This document shows, in pieces, positions 23,246-44,017 of a DNA stretch of 64,000 nt. The stretch is from positions 5,580,001-5,644,000 of the forward strand of contig BSYQ01000004.1 of the NCBI GenBank assembly GCA_030272585.1. Direction: 5' to 3'. The notes below the pieces were generated by a model. That model did no database searches. It saw nothing but the letters and a program-made list of their open reading frames with translations, and was not told the origin of the DNA. A program made the position numbers and the translations under genes. The DNA comes from Bryopsis sp. KO-2023. Its lineage: Eukaryota; Chlorophyta; Ulvophyceae; Bryopsidales; Bryopsidaceae. How positions within the stretch are numbered: the stretch's first letter is position 1; each line of letters starts with the position of its first letter.

Positions 23246-25603
23246 ATGTCGGATTCCGAGTGGCTGGACGTAGCGCCCTTTTTGAGCGCCGTGTCCGAAA
23301 GTTTATCTCTGGGGGAAATGGTGCACGACGAGGTTTTCAGTCTTAGTCAAGCCATGAGCGCGGTGGCGATAGGGGCTCCGAAAATGGACGCCGGGATGGC
23401 GGCAGGCAAAGCGCGTACGGCGTCGGAACTGATCATGGAAGGCAAGGCGCCACTGTCTCTGTCGGCGGAGGAGCTCGTGGGGGTGATGGACCAGCTGCTG
23501 GCGTTGGAGGCGGGATACCTGCATGGAGCGTCGCTGGGGCAGACGGTGTATACGTGCTTGTATATGCAAGACCTCGCGAGGTGAGCGAATCCCGAAACGA
23601 ATCGCCCCAAAAAAAACAAAAAAAAACACCACCATGGTGCAAAGTATCCTCCCTTCCATCAAGCATGCATGCAAAACGTCAGATTAGAAAATGTATGATT
23701 CTGTGGAAAAACTAAAGCTTTGCAAACATTTTTGACCAAAATAAAACAATTCTTTGGTGGGTTGGGTTGGAGAAGATATTTATTTTCTTCTTTTGGTGCA
23801 GCAAAAAATCACTGGGGTAGAAAAGGGGGGGAAAAAAAAGAAAAAAATCATGGATGTATGAATCGATGCAGGATTTTTTGCTTTTCTTTTCAAATCCTGA
23901 TTTGAAGAGGAGGGAGGAGGGGGGGGAAGTAAACAAAGAGATTCATCCTGACATGCATTCAAATTCGTTTGATTTCAGAATTCGATAAAGAAATGTGTGG
24001 GTGTGGGTTTTCATTCAGACTGGAGGATGATCTTTACCTGTCAGCATTTTGTCAAGCCTTGAGGGCAACCTGCAGCGAAGTCCGGACCATAATAATGATG
24101 TCCTGCGTCTGTGAGGTCAGCAACGAAACCCTGCTATTTTACCAAGCAAAAAAAGATCGCATTTTTCTGTTCTAGTTTGGAAGGATGCGTTTCTGTAAGT
24201 CCTTTGGAACAGACACAAAAATTGAGTGCTAAGTACTCATTTGATGAACTATGAATCAAAGTCCGACCCGTCGCGGCCCATTTCCCCCCAAAAAAAGCAG
24301 GGAAAGCCAAATCAGCAGCGTTTTGATTGTCTTTTTCAATTGATTCCCCCCCCCCCCCCCGTTATATATATGTTTCTAGAGTTTCTATATTTTTTGGATG
24401 TGGACCAGGAAGAGGATTTTAATGCACTTTGTAACGGGTTGGAATTGGACCATCCGGAGGGAAATTCGAGTGCCCGTGTGTTGCAGCAGGCGAACAAAGC
24501 GGAAGAAGTCCTCACACAACAATCCAAGAAAAAAAAACCCCAAGCCCAGGTACAAAACCAGACAAACTATGCCTTGTTCTTTTTCTGTTCCTTGCCTTTT
24601 TTTTTTGCCACCTTTTTTTTTTCCTTCCCTTTCTTCCTGATGTGTCGGAAAAACACGCTCCAAAACATTAACAAGTTCGATTCGATTTTTTGTTCAACAA
24701 AGGGAAAAGGAAAGGAAAAAAAAAGCCGATCAGAATGGGAAAAGAAGCAAAAAACCAAAAACACAAGGCATGCATGCATGGAAATTTGTGTTGCCATTTC
24801 GAAACCCTGATTCAGTCACCCTGCGCAGGATGCGATATTTTTTTACCGTGTAGGGTGGTGGGATTGGGTCCCTGCCGCCTCTAGTGGCCCGGGCGCTGCT
24901 TTCCAGAATTCGAATGAGGAAAGCCCTGCACATGGGGCTGGAAAGGGCCATGAAAAAAACAAAGCAGGATCTGGCCCAGGCGTGCAAACACTTCGCAGCC
25001 GGGCTGTCGGAAATGGAAATGATTAGAAGCACCGCGAAACTGGGGGCTGAGATAGTGCCTGGGTTTGAGAAAGGGTTGGATCAGGCGCCTGCTCCTGGGG
25101 GGCCCGTACGTGTGTCACAGGTAAAAAAAATAAAAAAAAATAGAAAATAAAAAGAGTTAAAGTTAACTGTGGCTGGTTGTGAATTTTAAAGGTAAAAAAA
25201 TTAAAAAAAATAGAAAATAAAAAGAGTTAAAGTTAACTGTGGCTGGTTGTGAATTTTAATTACTTTTTGTTGATTTAATTGATCAGGAAAATAAAAGGAG
25301 TTTTGCCGAACGACAAGATATTCTTGATATCAAAAAACGGAATGTCGGAAAAAAATTAAAAAAATAGATTAAAGAAAAATTGGAGGGAGAAAATTGAAAC
25401 GATTAAAACATGGTGGAGGAAATACGTGTAGGGGATTATGGGATTGAAAATTTTCCATGAAAACCTGTGGAAAAAGCAGTTTTTTTGGCCTGTTGTTCCT
25501 CCATAGGCTTTGACGTTGGATGAAACCTGGGACCGTTTCGAAAATCTGCTAGGGGAGCTTCAGATGGCATGCTCTTTGACCACAGTTGGAGGGTGCGTTT
25601 GAG

Positions 25604-25634
<31 letters not shown>

Positions 25635-27929
25635 CAGACAGAAAAATCATGATGTTTAAAATGAGCAGAGACAGACAGCCACACTTTTTTTTTTTCAACT
25701 AATTGCTATGTGCAATTAAAAATGTGCCATTCTGTGTGGCAAAGTTTGTATTCATTTATTTTTTCGTTCATTAGTTTTATTTAATTATCCACATTTTTTT
25801 CTTTCAAAATAATGAAAAGAATCCCCGGCAAAAAAATTCGAAGCCGGTTTTGGACCTTCGTTGTGATTTCTCTCTCTTTTTTTTTGATCTTTTCCTCCAG
25901 ATACAAGGAATTGAAGACGTTCCTGTTGGCAGTTGTTAAAAAATGCACCACCCCTCTGGCGCGCTCCGTTTTACACATTCAGTTGGACGCCAGAAAAGGT
26001 ATTTCTTTGAGCGAACCCCCTCGCTGGTGCCCGTCTCGGAGAATGATCGCCGACGCCGTCAATTTGCCACACAAAAATGGCGAAGTAAGCGTCGAAGTGG
26101 ATGTGTTCCTGGAACAGACCTTGATCGGGGTGAGCGTCATGCTATTTTTTCTGGGTTTTTTCTGTATTTTTTCTGTATTTTTTTTGTATTTTTTCTGGGT
26201 TTTTTTTTCTGGTTTTTTTTGTATTTTTTTTGTATTTTTTTGCTTGATTTAAGGGATGTAAGGGATATTAGGAGGGGGTGATTCTGACTTAGAGCTAGAA
26301 ATGGCAGGTGTTATCCATAGCATCCCTGACTAATATCTCCTGGAGCTCACCGATTTCATCCTGTTCATTGAATTGAATTGAAATTATTTACGCAAGGCCA
26401 CAAGACGTATGCGTACCTCACAGATACTTCACACTTAACATTTATTGTTCCCTGGGGTTTCATAAAGGTCCAATGTCAGACCAGCTTTGAAAAGTTCAAC
26501 AAACAATCTTCTACAGATCCTCGGTCAAAGCCACATCCCCCCGAAATTGGGATAAGCATATCTTTGCCGTGTGTGTGTGTGTGTGTGTGTTGCTGGGCTA
26601 ATCGATTCATTTTTTTCTGTTTTCTGTTTAAATTTTTGAATTTCTGATATGATCTGAATTTTTTTTCTTATTCCTGCGGAGAAACTTGATCATTTATTTT
26701 TCACAGGTTCAAAACTGGTGTCAATGCATGTGCTTGAATCGCAGTAGACAACGGCGGCGATTGAAAAAAGGACTGGAGGATTGGAAAAACCTGTTGGACC
26801 ATGCGTACGCCGCAGACAACTCCCCCGGATTCGTTAATCACGTCAAAGAGAGGGGCTGGCGATGGCCTCCCCAGATTCAACAAGGAAATGTCACGCATCT
26901 GCAGGTGGTGGTGCTTTTTTTCATCTTTATTTGTTTATTTGTTTTATTTCTACTTTTTCTTTTTTTTTGGGGGGGGGGTGAATTCAAACGAAAAATCTGA
27001 ACTTGAAGAGAATCAAGGCCGATTCATTTTCATTGTTTTGCAATTGGGGGAAGGGGGGTTGGAATCGAGCGGAAATCTGGATTTGAAGAAAATTAAGGAC
27101 ATGGAGTTTCAGGGGGGGGGGGCAGAATGTATTGTGTCGAGGATGAAGTCTGAATGGGTGTGGAAAAGGGTGGTGTGGCCACAAGTGCCCAAGAAAAATC
27201 CATTATTAGCGGTATGTGAACTGGAGTCAATGAAACGTGTTTGGTGGGGATGTTACATGCAGGGTCCGCTGATGTCATGGATTGAGCTGGAATGCTGCCA
27301 ATCGATGATCCTGCATTTGTTGATGGGGTGTGAATTGGACCTTTACCATGCGAGGGAGTTATTGATGATATTCTGGTGAGCAGGGCTTTTTTGGGGTATT
27401 TTTTGGACAACTTGAATCCACGAGATTTGTTTTGCTGGTTCCCCAAAGAAGCTAAATTGATGGAGGATGTAGTGCAAAATATTAGTTCTTGTAGATTAAG
27501 ATTGTAGGTCTATCATGCAGCTTTCAGCATGTAATGCAGTTCACATGCAACATGCAAGATGCATATTTGATGACATGCAAGATGCATATTTGATGACATG
27601 CAAAATGCAGATTTGATGACATCCAAAGTGTAGATGTGATATTCTTTTTTTTGTTGGGATCGTGAGCAGGTACTGCGAATATCTGTTTGCAAGGGTTTTG
27701 GGTGCCACCCGAGAGCTTTTCAATGCCAGACCAGGGGCCATCGTCTTGCCGCAGGAGGGGTCACCCGGGGACAAGGCAAAAAAAGCCAGTAAAAAAAAAA
27801 CGAAGGAAAAGGAACATGAGCTCGTCAGAACACAGAAGCACGCAGCAGAGGTGCCTTGTTTGGAATAGCTCCCCTAAAAAAAAACAGAAATAGAAAAATC
27901 CAAATAAAAAAAAAGTGGCAGCGATGGAT

Positions 27930-27965
<36 letters not shown>

Positions 27966-29005
27966 TTCTTTTTTGTTTTGTTTTGCACCCTCCTCCCCAA
28001 GAATCAAACGCTCCCGGCCGAATGAAGATCTCCACAAAAGGCATTTCTGAGGGGTTCTTTTTGGTGGTTTATGTTTCTTTTTTTCCGCTCAGCTTGCTCT
28101 GTTGGAGGTGGAGCGGCAAATGTGCCAGGGATTGATCAGACTGTTGTTGGGCATCGACATGGTGGGGGCTTCGGCTCCGGTGCAGTCTCCTTTCAACACG
28201 GAGGCGGAACGCTTCCATCAGAGGTTCTCCACCTTCATGGAGCTGGAAACCCCGGAGCCCTTGGACTATCGGGCTTTCGTTTCCAACACGAATCCTAATG
28301 GCACTTCGGCAGCCAAGGTGATCACCACAGTTGACTTTTTCCTTTTCGCTTCGTCCCTCCCCCTCCCTCACTCACTTTCATGTCTCATTTTTTCCGCCTT
28401 TTTTTTCAACTGTATTTTTTGTTTGGGCCGACGCTGAAGAGTTTTATATGAAATTTTCTCTGTTTTCTCCCCCCCCCTCTCTCTCTCTTTTTTCAACATT
28501 TCCCAAAAAAAAGCTGAAAAAAAAAAGCTGCAATGGAACTAAAGAAAAACAGTCTTTTGAATAATAACAATTCTTTATCTTATATATTTTTTTTTTTTGG
28601 GGGGGGGGGGTTGAAGGAAAGGCAAGAGAGAAAGAAAACAGAGAGCTAAAATTGGATATTCTTTTTTTTTTTTAGCGAAAGCGACACCTGCATGGTTTCA
28701 ACAAACATAAAAAAATATTGAATCGATCATGGGGTTTGGCATAGGTCCTGGAGGGAGCAGTGAAATCTTTCACTTCTTCACGGGACCACGCCCAGCTGAT
28801 CATACAACGCTCTTCCGTCTCGGGGATGTCCGAAACGAAACTCGCAGAGGTGGAAGCCCTCGAGAAGGTGGCCAAAATCAATAAGGTCACATCGGGGGTG
28901 TTGATGTCCCTCATAGCAGCCTCCGGCGAGGAAACAGACATGAAAGCAAAATTCAGCTTCGAAATTAACTCTTTTTACCCGGTGGTGTCGATTACAAGGG
29001 GTTGA
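23246..29005 (+). CDS. NAA35: NatC N-terminal acetyltransferase auxiliary subunit NAA35 (MAK10)
   Basis: NAA35 is the ribosome-associated scaffold of NatC, which acetylates N-termini beginning Met-Leu, Met-Ile, Met-Phe or similar. Eleven exons: 23246-23580, 24019-24115, 24409-24549, 24854-25120, 25507-25592, 25901-26129, 26707-26904, 27263-27375, 27670-27850, 28093-28317, 28745-29005; all phases agree, giving 710 residues, close to the human length. Signature parts are SLSLGEMVHDEVFSLSQAMS and APKMDAGM near residue 50, ELVGVMDQLLALEAGYLHG, QTVYTCLYMQ, RSRQRRRLKKGLEDW, and a long helical C-terminal half. A Lys-rich insert (about residues 475-500) is extra. Intron 4 opens with a tandem duplication that copies its own donor. 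The gene is divergent from SRP14 and converges on CDK20. Confidence 0.93.
25121..25262 (+). repeat. 71-bp tandem duplication including a splice donor
   Basis: Two copies of about 71 bp start at GTAAAAAA (25121 and 25192) and share GAGTTAAAGTTAACTGTGGC and what follows. The first copy begins exactly at the donor of NAA35 intron 4, so the second copy carries an intact-looking duplicate GTAAAA donor. The copies differ by only a few A-run changes, so the duplication is recent. Confidence 0.9.
26355..26425 (-). repeat. dispersed SINE-like repeat, fragment (copy 3)
   Basis: In NAA35 intron 6, ATTGAATTGAATTGAAATTA is followed by TTTACGCAAGGCCACAAGAC. This matches the TTGAATTGAAATT...GCAAGGCCAAAAGGCC start of the copy at 48850-48990. 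The rest has diverged or was not captured. Confidence 0.5.
27545..27625. repeat. short tandem repeat, about 24-bp unit
   Basis: Three to four copies of GATGCATATTTGATGACATG(CAA) lie in NAA35 intron 8. The last copy is diverged. Confidence 0.8.
27931..27970. repeat. (CTTT)n microsatellite
   Basis: About ten CTTT units lie in the polypyrimidine part of NAA35 intron 9. Confidence 0.95.
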
Positions 29006-29634
29006 TGGGGCGGGGGTTATTCTATTCCCCCCCCCCCCCCCCCCCCTTTTTGGATGGATTTGAATTTTTTTTTGTTTTGGTTGCAAGTTGGAGGGGGTGA
29101 GATTGGAATTGAAAAGGATATTTGTAAGAAAACGAAAGAAACAATCAGCTGGATGGTGTTTGTTTGTTTTTTTTTGGGGGGGGTCCCCTGAGAGGACTCC
29201 CCTCTTTCTGTGTTGTTTTTCTTTTTGAGAAATGTGGGAAAAATGGTATGATGTCGAGAAACTGAGAATTTTTTGTTGCTGTGGAGCAATATGATGGGAG
29301 GTTGAATGTAGCAAATGAAGACGGAGTTTTTCTTTGTTTGTTTGTTCGTTTTTCCCTTTTTTGGGACGTTTTTTTTTCTTCCCTTTTCTAGATGTTGGTT
29401 TTGTCAGGTTTTTGGTGCATGGTGGAGAAATTGGAAAAAAAATGCCGTATATTATTACAACAGGAAAAAAAATCCACAAAGAAAGAAAGGGAGGAGTTGT
29501 CCTAGGAGTATATTCTATGTATAAATCATTTTCTAGAATTTCTTTTTCTGAAGGCCTCCCTCCCATCAGCTTTTTCTTGTTCGTTTTCTTTGCTTTTTGC
29601 TTTTTCCTTTTTTTTTTCTTGTTCCCCCCCTTTT
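29006..29634. other. convergent 3' intergenic region (NAA35 / CDK20)
   Basis: This is the shared downstream space of two convergent genes. It holds a C18-type run near 29029-29047 and T-rich stretches. No gene is recognised. Confidence 0.5.
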
Positions 29635-31763
29635 TCAGTTGTGGAATTTTGCACTTCCTTGGACTAGAGTTGCGATTTCTTCGGGGGTGGCGGGCTTGGG
29701 GTCGACTTGGAAGTATTTGTGGGAAAGGACATCATTGACAGTTGGTCGATGAGCAGGGTTGTAACTAGAAAAAAAGCCAGAAAAAAACCATCCAGTTTGG
29801 TAAAGCACAAAAAATAAACAAACAGAAACAAGATCAAGAGATGCCAGGAATTGGAATTATCCCCCTCAACTCCCCCCCCCCCCCCAAAAAAAAAAAAAGA
29901 AAATAGAATACTGACTGAATAAAATAAATAAATAAAATTGTGTTTATAAGAACTGTGACTTATGGTCCATCAGCTCGAAATGTTAATGGAGGGGTTAACA
30001 GGCCTACTCCAGAAAAAAAAAAAAGCCAAACTTTCCCCTGAAAAACAAGTTAATATTTTATCTAATTATGATTTTTTGCCCAACACATGAACATCAAAAC
30101 ACAAAATTGACATTTCAACATAGCAAAGATCTGTTTTTCAAAACCATAAAACAAGATTATTTGGTGGTATGACTGACATAAGAGATAACCCCACCCCTTG
30201 TGTTGTGGTAAGGTCCTTTTCCTGACCTTAGCAGCTGGGTAAGGAGCGACAAGGCCTCAATGCTGGCTTTTGGTAGGACTTTGCTGAAGGGGATCCCTGT
30301 GCATTCCGGAAAGAGAATCTTTCCATAATCTGGCAAAGATTTCACCTCCGGCCAAGTTTTCTCATCGATAGATCCCAAGGTCTGGACCACCCCTGCCAGC
30401 TGCTCAATATCTGTTTCGCCTTTAATGATGGGCTCTCCTCCTGGACAGAAATTGTCATTATTACTATTTTAAAACCAGAAAGTAAAAAACGTTGCAAAGG
30501 CAACAAAAGAAAAGGCTTAGAATAATTTATTCTTTTCTGTACCCGTTGCACACCAGCATCCACACCCAACATCACTCGACCTGAGAAATGCTGTGAAGAA
30601 TACCCACCACCGCACACACTCACCTAACAGCTCCGAGAAAATCATTCCTGCAGCCCAAATGTCGACTGGGGAGCCGTACGACCTTGCTCCGTACAACAGC
30701 TCCGGAGAGCGGTACCATCTGGTGGTAACCGTGTGTGTGTACATCGGCCTACCATCGTTACAATCATCGAATCTGGCCTGGCCAAAATCCCCCAACTTCA
30801 CCACCCCATCGATCGACAGTAACACGTTTGTTGGCTTCAAGTCCCGATGGAGTATTCCTGAAAATCAAATCAATAAGAATGGCCCCCTTTTTTTTTGTTT
30901 TTCAACAAGCATCTGTTGATATTTGACTAACAAAAAACAAAAAACAAAAAAACAAAAAAACCTGGGGATTAGTTGGGTGGCAGCTGTGTTCCTTTTGATG
31001 AGATGTGTGAAATTCTGGTGGTTTGGATTGTCTTTTCTTTTTGCCCAATTGCAGGAAGCCCCTCCCTCTCAGCCAAGTAAGCTTTCTGTTTCTTTTTTTT
31101 GGACGAACCTGCATCATGACATGCAGCAAGGCCTTGCAGCATTTGTTTCATAATGCCCTTGATAACGCCCTCAGTTGGTACCCCCTTCAACTCATGCAAC
31201 AACCGACCAAGGTCGATCGCACAATACTCCAGCACCAACGTCAAATACGTCCCCTTCCCATAAGAAGAAAACACAACACATCATTCCTTGCAAAGACGTC
31301 AGAAATCACCCCAAAGACGTCATTGATTGTGCGATGGTGACAATCAATGATTGATTTGTCTTCCCCCACCCCCCCAACCACCAGCACCACCAGCATACCC
31401 GCCGACAGACATCGATCAGACGCACGATGTTTTCATGCTGGATGCTCTGCAAGGCCTCCACTTCTCGGAAAGTGTCATAATGCACTCCTCGCTGGGGTTG
31501 CCTGACGAATATGCGTTTCAACGCGATGATTTCCCCAGACAACAGATCCTTCGCGCGAAACACCTGATCGAATATCCATCAACACACTTACTGTTTCTTA
31601 CTGGAAATCAGAGGGGGTTGAACGAACTGGAAAAGCCCAGCGATATAACTTCACCTACTTCGCCAAATGCACCTTGCCCAATGCGGTTGATAGTTTTGAA
31701 TCTGGGTATGGCTCCATCGTCCACAAACAAATCGTCAGGCGAATAAAGCGATGTTCTGACCAT
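29635..31763 (-). CDS. CDK20: cyclin-dependent kinase 20 / cell-cycle-related kinase (CCRK)
   Basis: Serine/threonine kinase of the CMGC group. Family members activate RCK/MAK-type kinases and control cilium or flagellum assembly and the cell cycle. Six exons: 31763-31659, 31563-31399, 31253-31109, 30857-30624, 30440-30227, 29764-29635; phases agree throughout, giving 330 residues (human 346). The glycine loop is RIGQGAFGE at about 27-35 and the ATP lysine is in IIALKRI. The C-helix is [18 protein letters not shown]. The catalytic loop is HRDLKPTN, followed by DFG in LGDFGQARF and the activation segment [20 protein letters not shown]. The C-lobe text [27 protein letters not shown] and FSKVLPKAS matches CDK20 rather than CDK1, CDK7 or plant CDKF. 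An in-frame stop directly precedes the ATG, fixing the start. Confidence 0.93.
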
Positions 31764-32695
31764 CTAAGCCTCGTTCTGGAGGAATCGATACATACGAATC
31801 CAACAATAAAGGACGACTGTGTTTTTTCATTGCTGGCGAACGGTTTGTGTTGGTTAAAACTCGCTGCACTTGAAAATGCCAATGACGAACGGTCTGTCCT
31901 GCGTTGGATCAGTGGTTTGGAGGATGAGTGCGACTGACATTGATGGGCTTGACGCTTTTGTGTGGTTAGAAAATATGTGACGATTTCTCTATTGGGTGGC
32001 AATAGGGTCAGGAAGCCCCCCCCCCCCCCCCCTGGATCCAACAAACATCTGACTGCATTGTGGAGGAAATCGGGTTGTGATTTGGCATGGGTGTGTGTGT
32101 CCTCCCACAGACATCAGTTCTTCTGCTCCACCATTGAGAAAGACCAAAATCGACAAGCATTATCCATCCCTCTCCACTCCATTTTTTTAGTTGGAAAAGG
32201 CTGCATTTTGTGTGGAAAAAAAAAAGGCAGCATGGGCATGGAGGTATGCATGTTTTTTTTTTTTTTTGACAAAAGCATCTACAATTCTTTAGGACTCTTT
32301 CGTTCCATTCTCCTCTGGATTTTTTTTTTCTCTGTCCCCCTCCAGCTTCCCCCCCCAGAAAACCAAATAGTATCTGCAACACCCGAAAAAAACAAAAGAA
32401 AAAAAAAAATACTCCCTCCAATCGACATCCCCAGGATCGAACAAATGTTGTTTGTTTTTTTTTCTCTCTTTCCCCCTCTACTGTGTCTTTTTTCTTTTCT
32501 TTTTTTTTTTTTGAGGGGGGGGGGGAGGGTTTTTTTTTTTCTCCCTTTTTTTTGAAACTCCCCACACCCTTTTCTTTTTCTGTTGTTGGATTATGACCTG
32601 AATTGGAGGAGATGATTTTTTTTCCCAAGAAAGAGAGCAAAGAAGAAAAAAAATAATAATGGCTTAAAAAAAAGAGAAAAAAGTAACTGGACATA
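31764..32695. other. intergenic between CDK20 start and calnexin end
   Basis: The part next to 31763 should hold the CDK20 promoter. The rest is rich in T, C and A runs (for example a C18 run near 32016-32033). No coding signal was recognised. Confidence 0.45.
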
Positions 32696-37920
<5,225 letters not shown>

Positions 37921-38778
37921 CCTTCGTCCCCAACCAGGGTGGCGCGAAAAGAAGAAACAGAAGGCACGATCGCAGGGAGAGAAAAACGCAAACGCTGTGC
38001 AAGCACACGACGATTGGCTGAAACGTGAAGGGGGGTCGAGGATTTTGGGTGGGGAACGGAGAAGCCGGGTGACGTGGCGAGGCAATTGAGTTTCACGTGA
38101 TTGGATCATCCATACCAGAAAAAAGAGAAATTCACTCAAAAATCCATTTGGCAACTCAGCTCTGTTGGGTTGAGATTGGATCGCCAGGTTTCCTGATCCT
38201 TGTTGAATCAACATGAGAATTTTTCCAAAACATCATTTTTCTTAGTTGTTGAATCGGATCCAAATTAAAACCTTCTTTCTACTGGGAAAAAGGTGTTGGC
38301 AGAGAGAGAGGAGGATCACAGCAGTCTCAACCAAGGTTTCATGGAAACATATGCATGCATATTTCTATAAATATATAACCGTGGAAGCTACCAGGATGTT
38401 GTTGCGAACACGTCCCTAAATTCCCGAATGAACAACACTGGATCAAAAGACGGGAGGGTCCCCTGGCAGCATCCATCACTTCTCGACCGAGACTTGCCCC
38501 CCCCCCCCCAAAGCCTCTTGATTCTCCTCTGTATTTTTGAATAATTTTTGAAATTTGTTTCAAAACCGTTGGCCACCAGTTCCAACTCCGTCCACCAATG
38601 GAAAAAAGGCCACTCTTCCCTGCTCTGTTTTTTTTTTGTTTTTCCTCCTAAAATTTTCAACAAAGTTGTATTTTCCTCCGTCTATGTCTGCATTCCCCCA
38701 GCATTACCCACCAACTAAAAATCAAATAGGTACCAAAAAATAAAACAGTTGTTGGAAAGAAAGAAACAAAGAAAGTGC
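37921..38778. other. intergenic, calnexin promoter side
   Basis: This is the spacer upstream of calnexin and downstream of ITPase, both on the minus strand. The motif CACGTGA at about 38094-38100 contains a G-box/E-box core that could serve calnexin, about 175 bp from its ATG; that is inference. The rest shows nothing recognisable. Confidence 0.4.
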
Positions 38779-39642
38779 CTAGGAGCTCTTCGCGGCAGCT
38801 TCCGGCAGCTTCTCAGCAACTTCCCCCTCCTCTTTCTGGTATCTCTTCACCAACTGCTCCCGCATCTTTTCTAAAGACCTGTACCGGTGGCTTATCGTAT
38901 TTTTGACGCTTTTTTCCATCTCGGCGTAGGTCTGCTCGAAACCGTCGGGTTGAAACACCGGATCCCACCCGAAATTCGTTGGACCCCTCGCGTCGACTAT
39001 TTTCCCCTCCGTTCGTCCGACGAACACCTCGGGATCCTCGTCGGGCCCACCGCAAAACGCAAAGATGCACTGCGCGAACGCGCTCTTGTCCTCATACCCC
39101 ATCAGAATTTTGACCAAGCCCTCCAACCCGATCTTGTCAAGAAACCACTTGATGTAAGGCCCTGGCAATTCTTTCAACGCATTGAAACACAAGCTCGTGT
39201 CCTCCACTATCACAGGCCCCTTGACCTCCTTCGCCGCGAGCCTGCATTTTTCCTTCGAGATCTCCTCGGGTTCTCCTTGCAGCTCGGGGAGATCCAATTT
39301 GCGCGAGTGCAGAACAAACGGCAACTCTTCCCCCGCCGACAGGATCGCACACACCTCCTCCAGCTTCCTTTTGTTTCCTGTGACGAACACGACGATCGGC
39401 TTCGACACGGGCTTATCCTCGATCGGTTTCGCGCCTTCCCCTTCGACCGCTGCCCGCTTGGATGATTTCAGCGCTTCTGGAGCGGGCCTCTTGTTGGAGT
39501 TGTTCACCACGGGGTTGGCGGCGTTGCCGCCACCCACGCTCGGCCTCTTGTTCGAACTCATTCGAAAATACAAAATTGAGCAGTTGCGGAAGGTAATGCC
39601 CGAGCGCGGGCGTGTGAAACACGGTCTGAGAGTTTGTAGCAT
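38779..39642 (-). CDS. ITPA: inosine triphosphate pyrophosphatase (HAM1 family)
   Basis: The enzyme hydrolyses ITP, dITP and XTP to monophosphates plus pyrophosphate and so clears damaged purine nucleotides. It is intronless, with 287 residues. The core from about residue 82 holds [13 protein letters not shown] (substrate loop), [40 protein letters not shown] with IKWFLDKIG after it, [19 protein letters not shown], and [10 protein letters not shown] near the end. The family body is about 190 residues, so this protein has an N-terminal extension of about 80. Its first 28 residues are Arg-rich with no acidic residue and could be an organelle-targeting peptide; an internal ATG at 39558 would give a cytosolic form. 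The lack of introns contrasts with most neighbours (PUM3 is the other intronless gene). Confidence 0.95.
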   Translation of the reverse strand: MLQTLRPCFTRPRSGITFRNCSILYFRMSSNKRPSVGGGNAANPVVNNSNKRPAPEALKSSKRAAVEGEGAKPIEDKPVSKPIVVFVTGNKRKLEEVCAILSAGEELPFVLHSRKLDLPELQGEPEEISKEKCRLAAKEVKGPVIVEDTSLCFNALKELPGPYIKWFLDKIGLEGLVKILMGYEDKSAFAQCIFAFCGGPDEDPEVFVGRTEGKIVDARGPTNFGWDPVFQPDGFEQTYAEMEKSVKNTISHRYRSLEKMREQLVKRYQKEEGEVAEKLPEAAAKSS

Positions 39643-40471
39643 GGTGAGAAGTGGCGAAATTCAATTCAAACCGACCATTAACGCCACCAAATCCTGGTCG
39701 AAATCGACAAAACATCATCCTACATCGTTGAAGGGGTGTCGCTCCCACAGGTGGACCCAAGAGGGTCTGAAATCAATTCTGAGAAGTCTACAAGGTCTGC
39801 TCATCGAGAAGTGTGATGGATGATGCAAAGAAAGCCGTTAAAATCGCCAGGTTCCTATGTGCGACATGAGGAGGGTTGGTTTAGGGTTTAGGGTTGCGCG
39901 AGCGACCGACATAGGGCACGTTCGTCGGACATGGGACCACGGTCCTTGGCGACTTTTAACGAGATGTTGATACAAATCACTCCACATCGCATCAACAAAT
40001 CAACATCACGAAAAGTCGTCAAGACGTCATAGATCAGATGGAGATGTATGAGTATTGGGAATTGTGGTGGTCAGGAGTTCCAATACTGGCCAGTATCGTA
40101 ACTGCAGTACTATTCATTAATGGGTGAATCAATTCTGAGTTGTCCCAGCAAAGTCCCAAACACAGATTGCCCACATGTTCTGGATTTCCGGAAAGCCTGG
40201 GATCCTCCAGAGTGCCGTTCCACTGTCTGCCCCACAATCAATCAATTCCAGAAACTCGATGATGCTCTCCACCTTTGGTGGGAGCAGTTCATTTTGAAAA
40301 CAAGCTGGACCTCGGAGGAAACTCCATGTCTCGGTTCTACTATGTAGGGGGAAGGATGTTCAAAACAAGTTGGGATGACAGACCAACCCACTCAACATGC
40401 ATGAAAGAAGATTAAATAGAGCACGAGGATCGAAACCCCGATGCCACAAGCGAACAAACCAATGACCTGGC
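39643..40471. other. intergenic, ITPase promoter side
   Basis: This is the spacer between the ITPase start and the adenosine kinase stop. It contains a telomere-like motif at 39880-39893 and is otherwise of mixed composition with no recognised gene. Confidence 0.45.
39880..39893 (-). promoter_or_regulatory. telo-box (interstitial telomere-type motif)
   Basis: TTTAGGGTTTAGGG on the plus strand, read as CCCTAAACCCTAAA in the direction of the ITPase gene, begins about 240 bp upstream of its ATG. AAACCCTA telo-boxes are known promoter elements of plant housekeeping genes, and TTTAGGG is the plant-type telomere repeat. It could also be a healed break relic. Confidence 0.6.
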
Positions 40472-43771
<3,300 letters not shown>

Positions 43772-44017
43772 TTTTGCTCGCGAGTGATCGAAACCGTCGG
43801 CCAAGGAAACTGAACAGGGAGAGTTGAATTGGAGCAGCGAACAGGTCGGAAGGGAAAGAACAAGCGTCTCAAGTGCGATTGTTTTGTCAGAGAGAGTATT
43901 TATAGATTGACAGACATACGGGCGCTGGCGGCGTACGACATAGCTGCAACCTTATTTCTGGCGGCCTTGGCTCTGTTTTTGCTCGGGCAGGTGCGGTTTC
44001 GTTCAGCGTCGTTCGAG
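43772..44017. promoter_or_regulatory. shared upstream region between divergent ADK and PUM3
   Basis: Only 246 bp separate the two start codons. No TATA box was seen. The PUM3 frame is open upstream of the chosen ATG back to 43829 but has no better start there. Confidence 0.6.

Noticed and set aside
23303-23674. Open frames antisense to the first NAA35 exon
   Set aside because: The sense strand has clear NAA35 motifs; the antisense frames follow from high GC in that exon.
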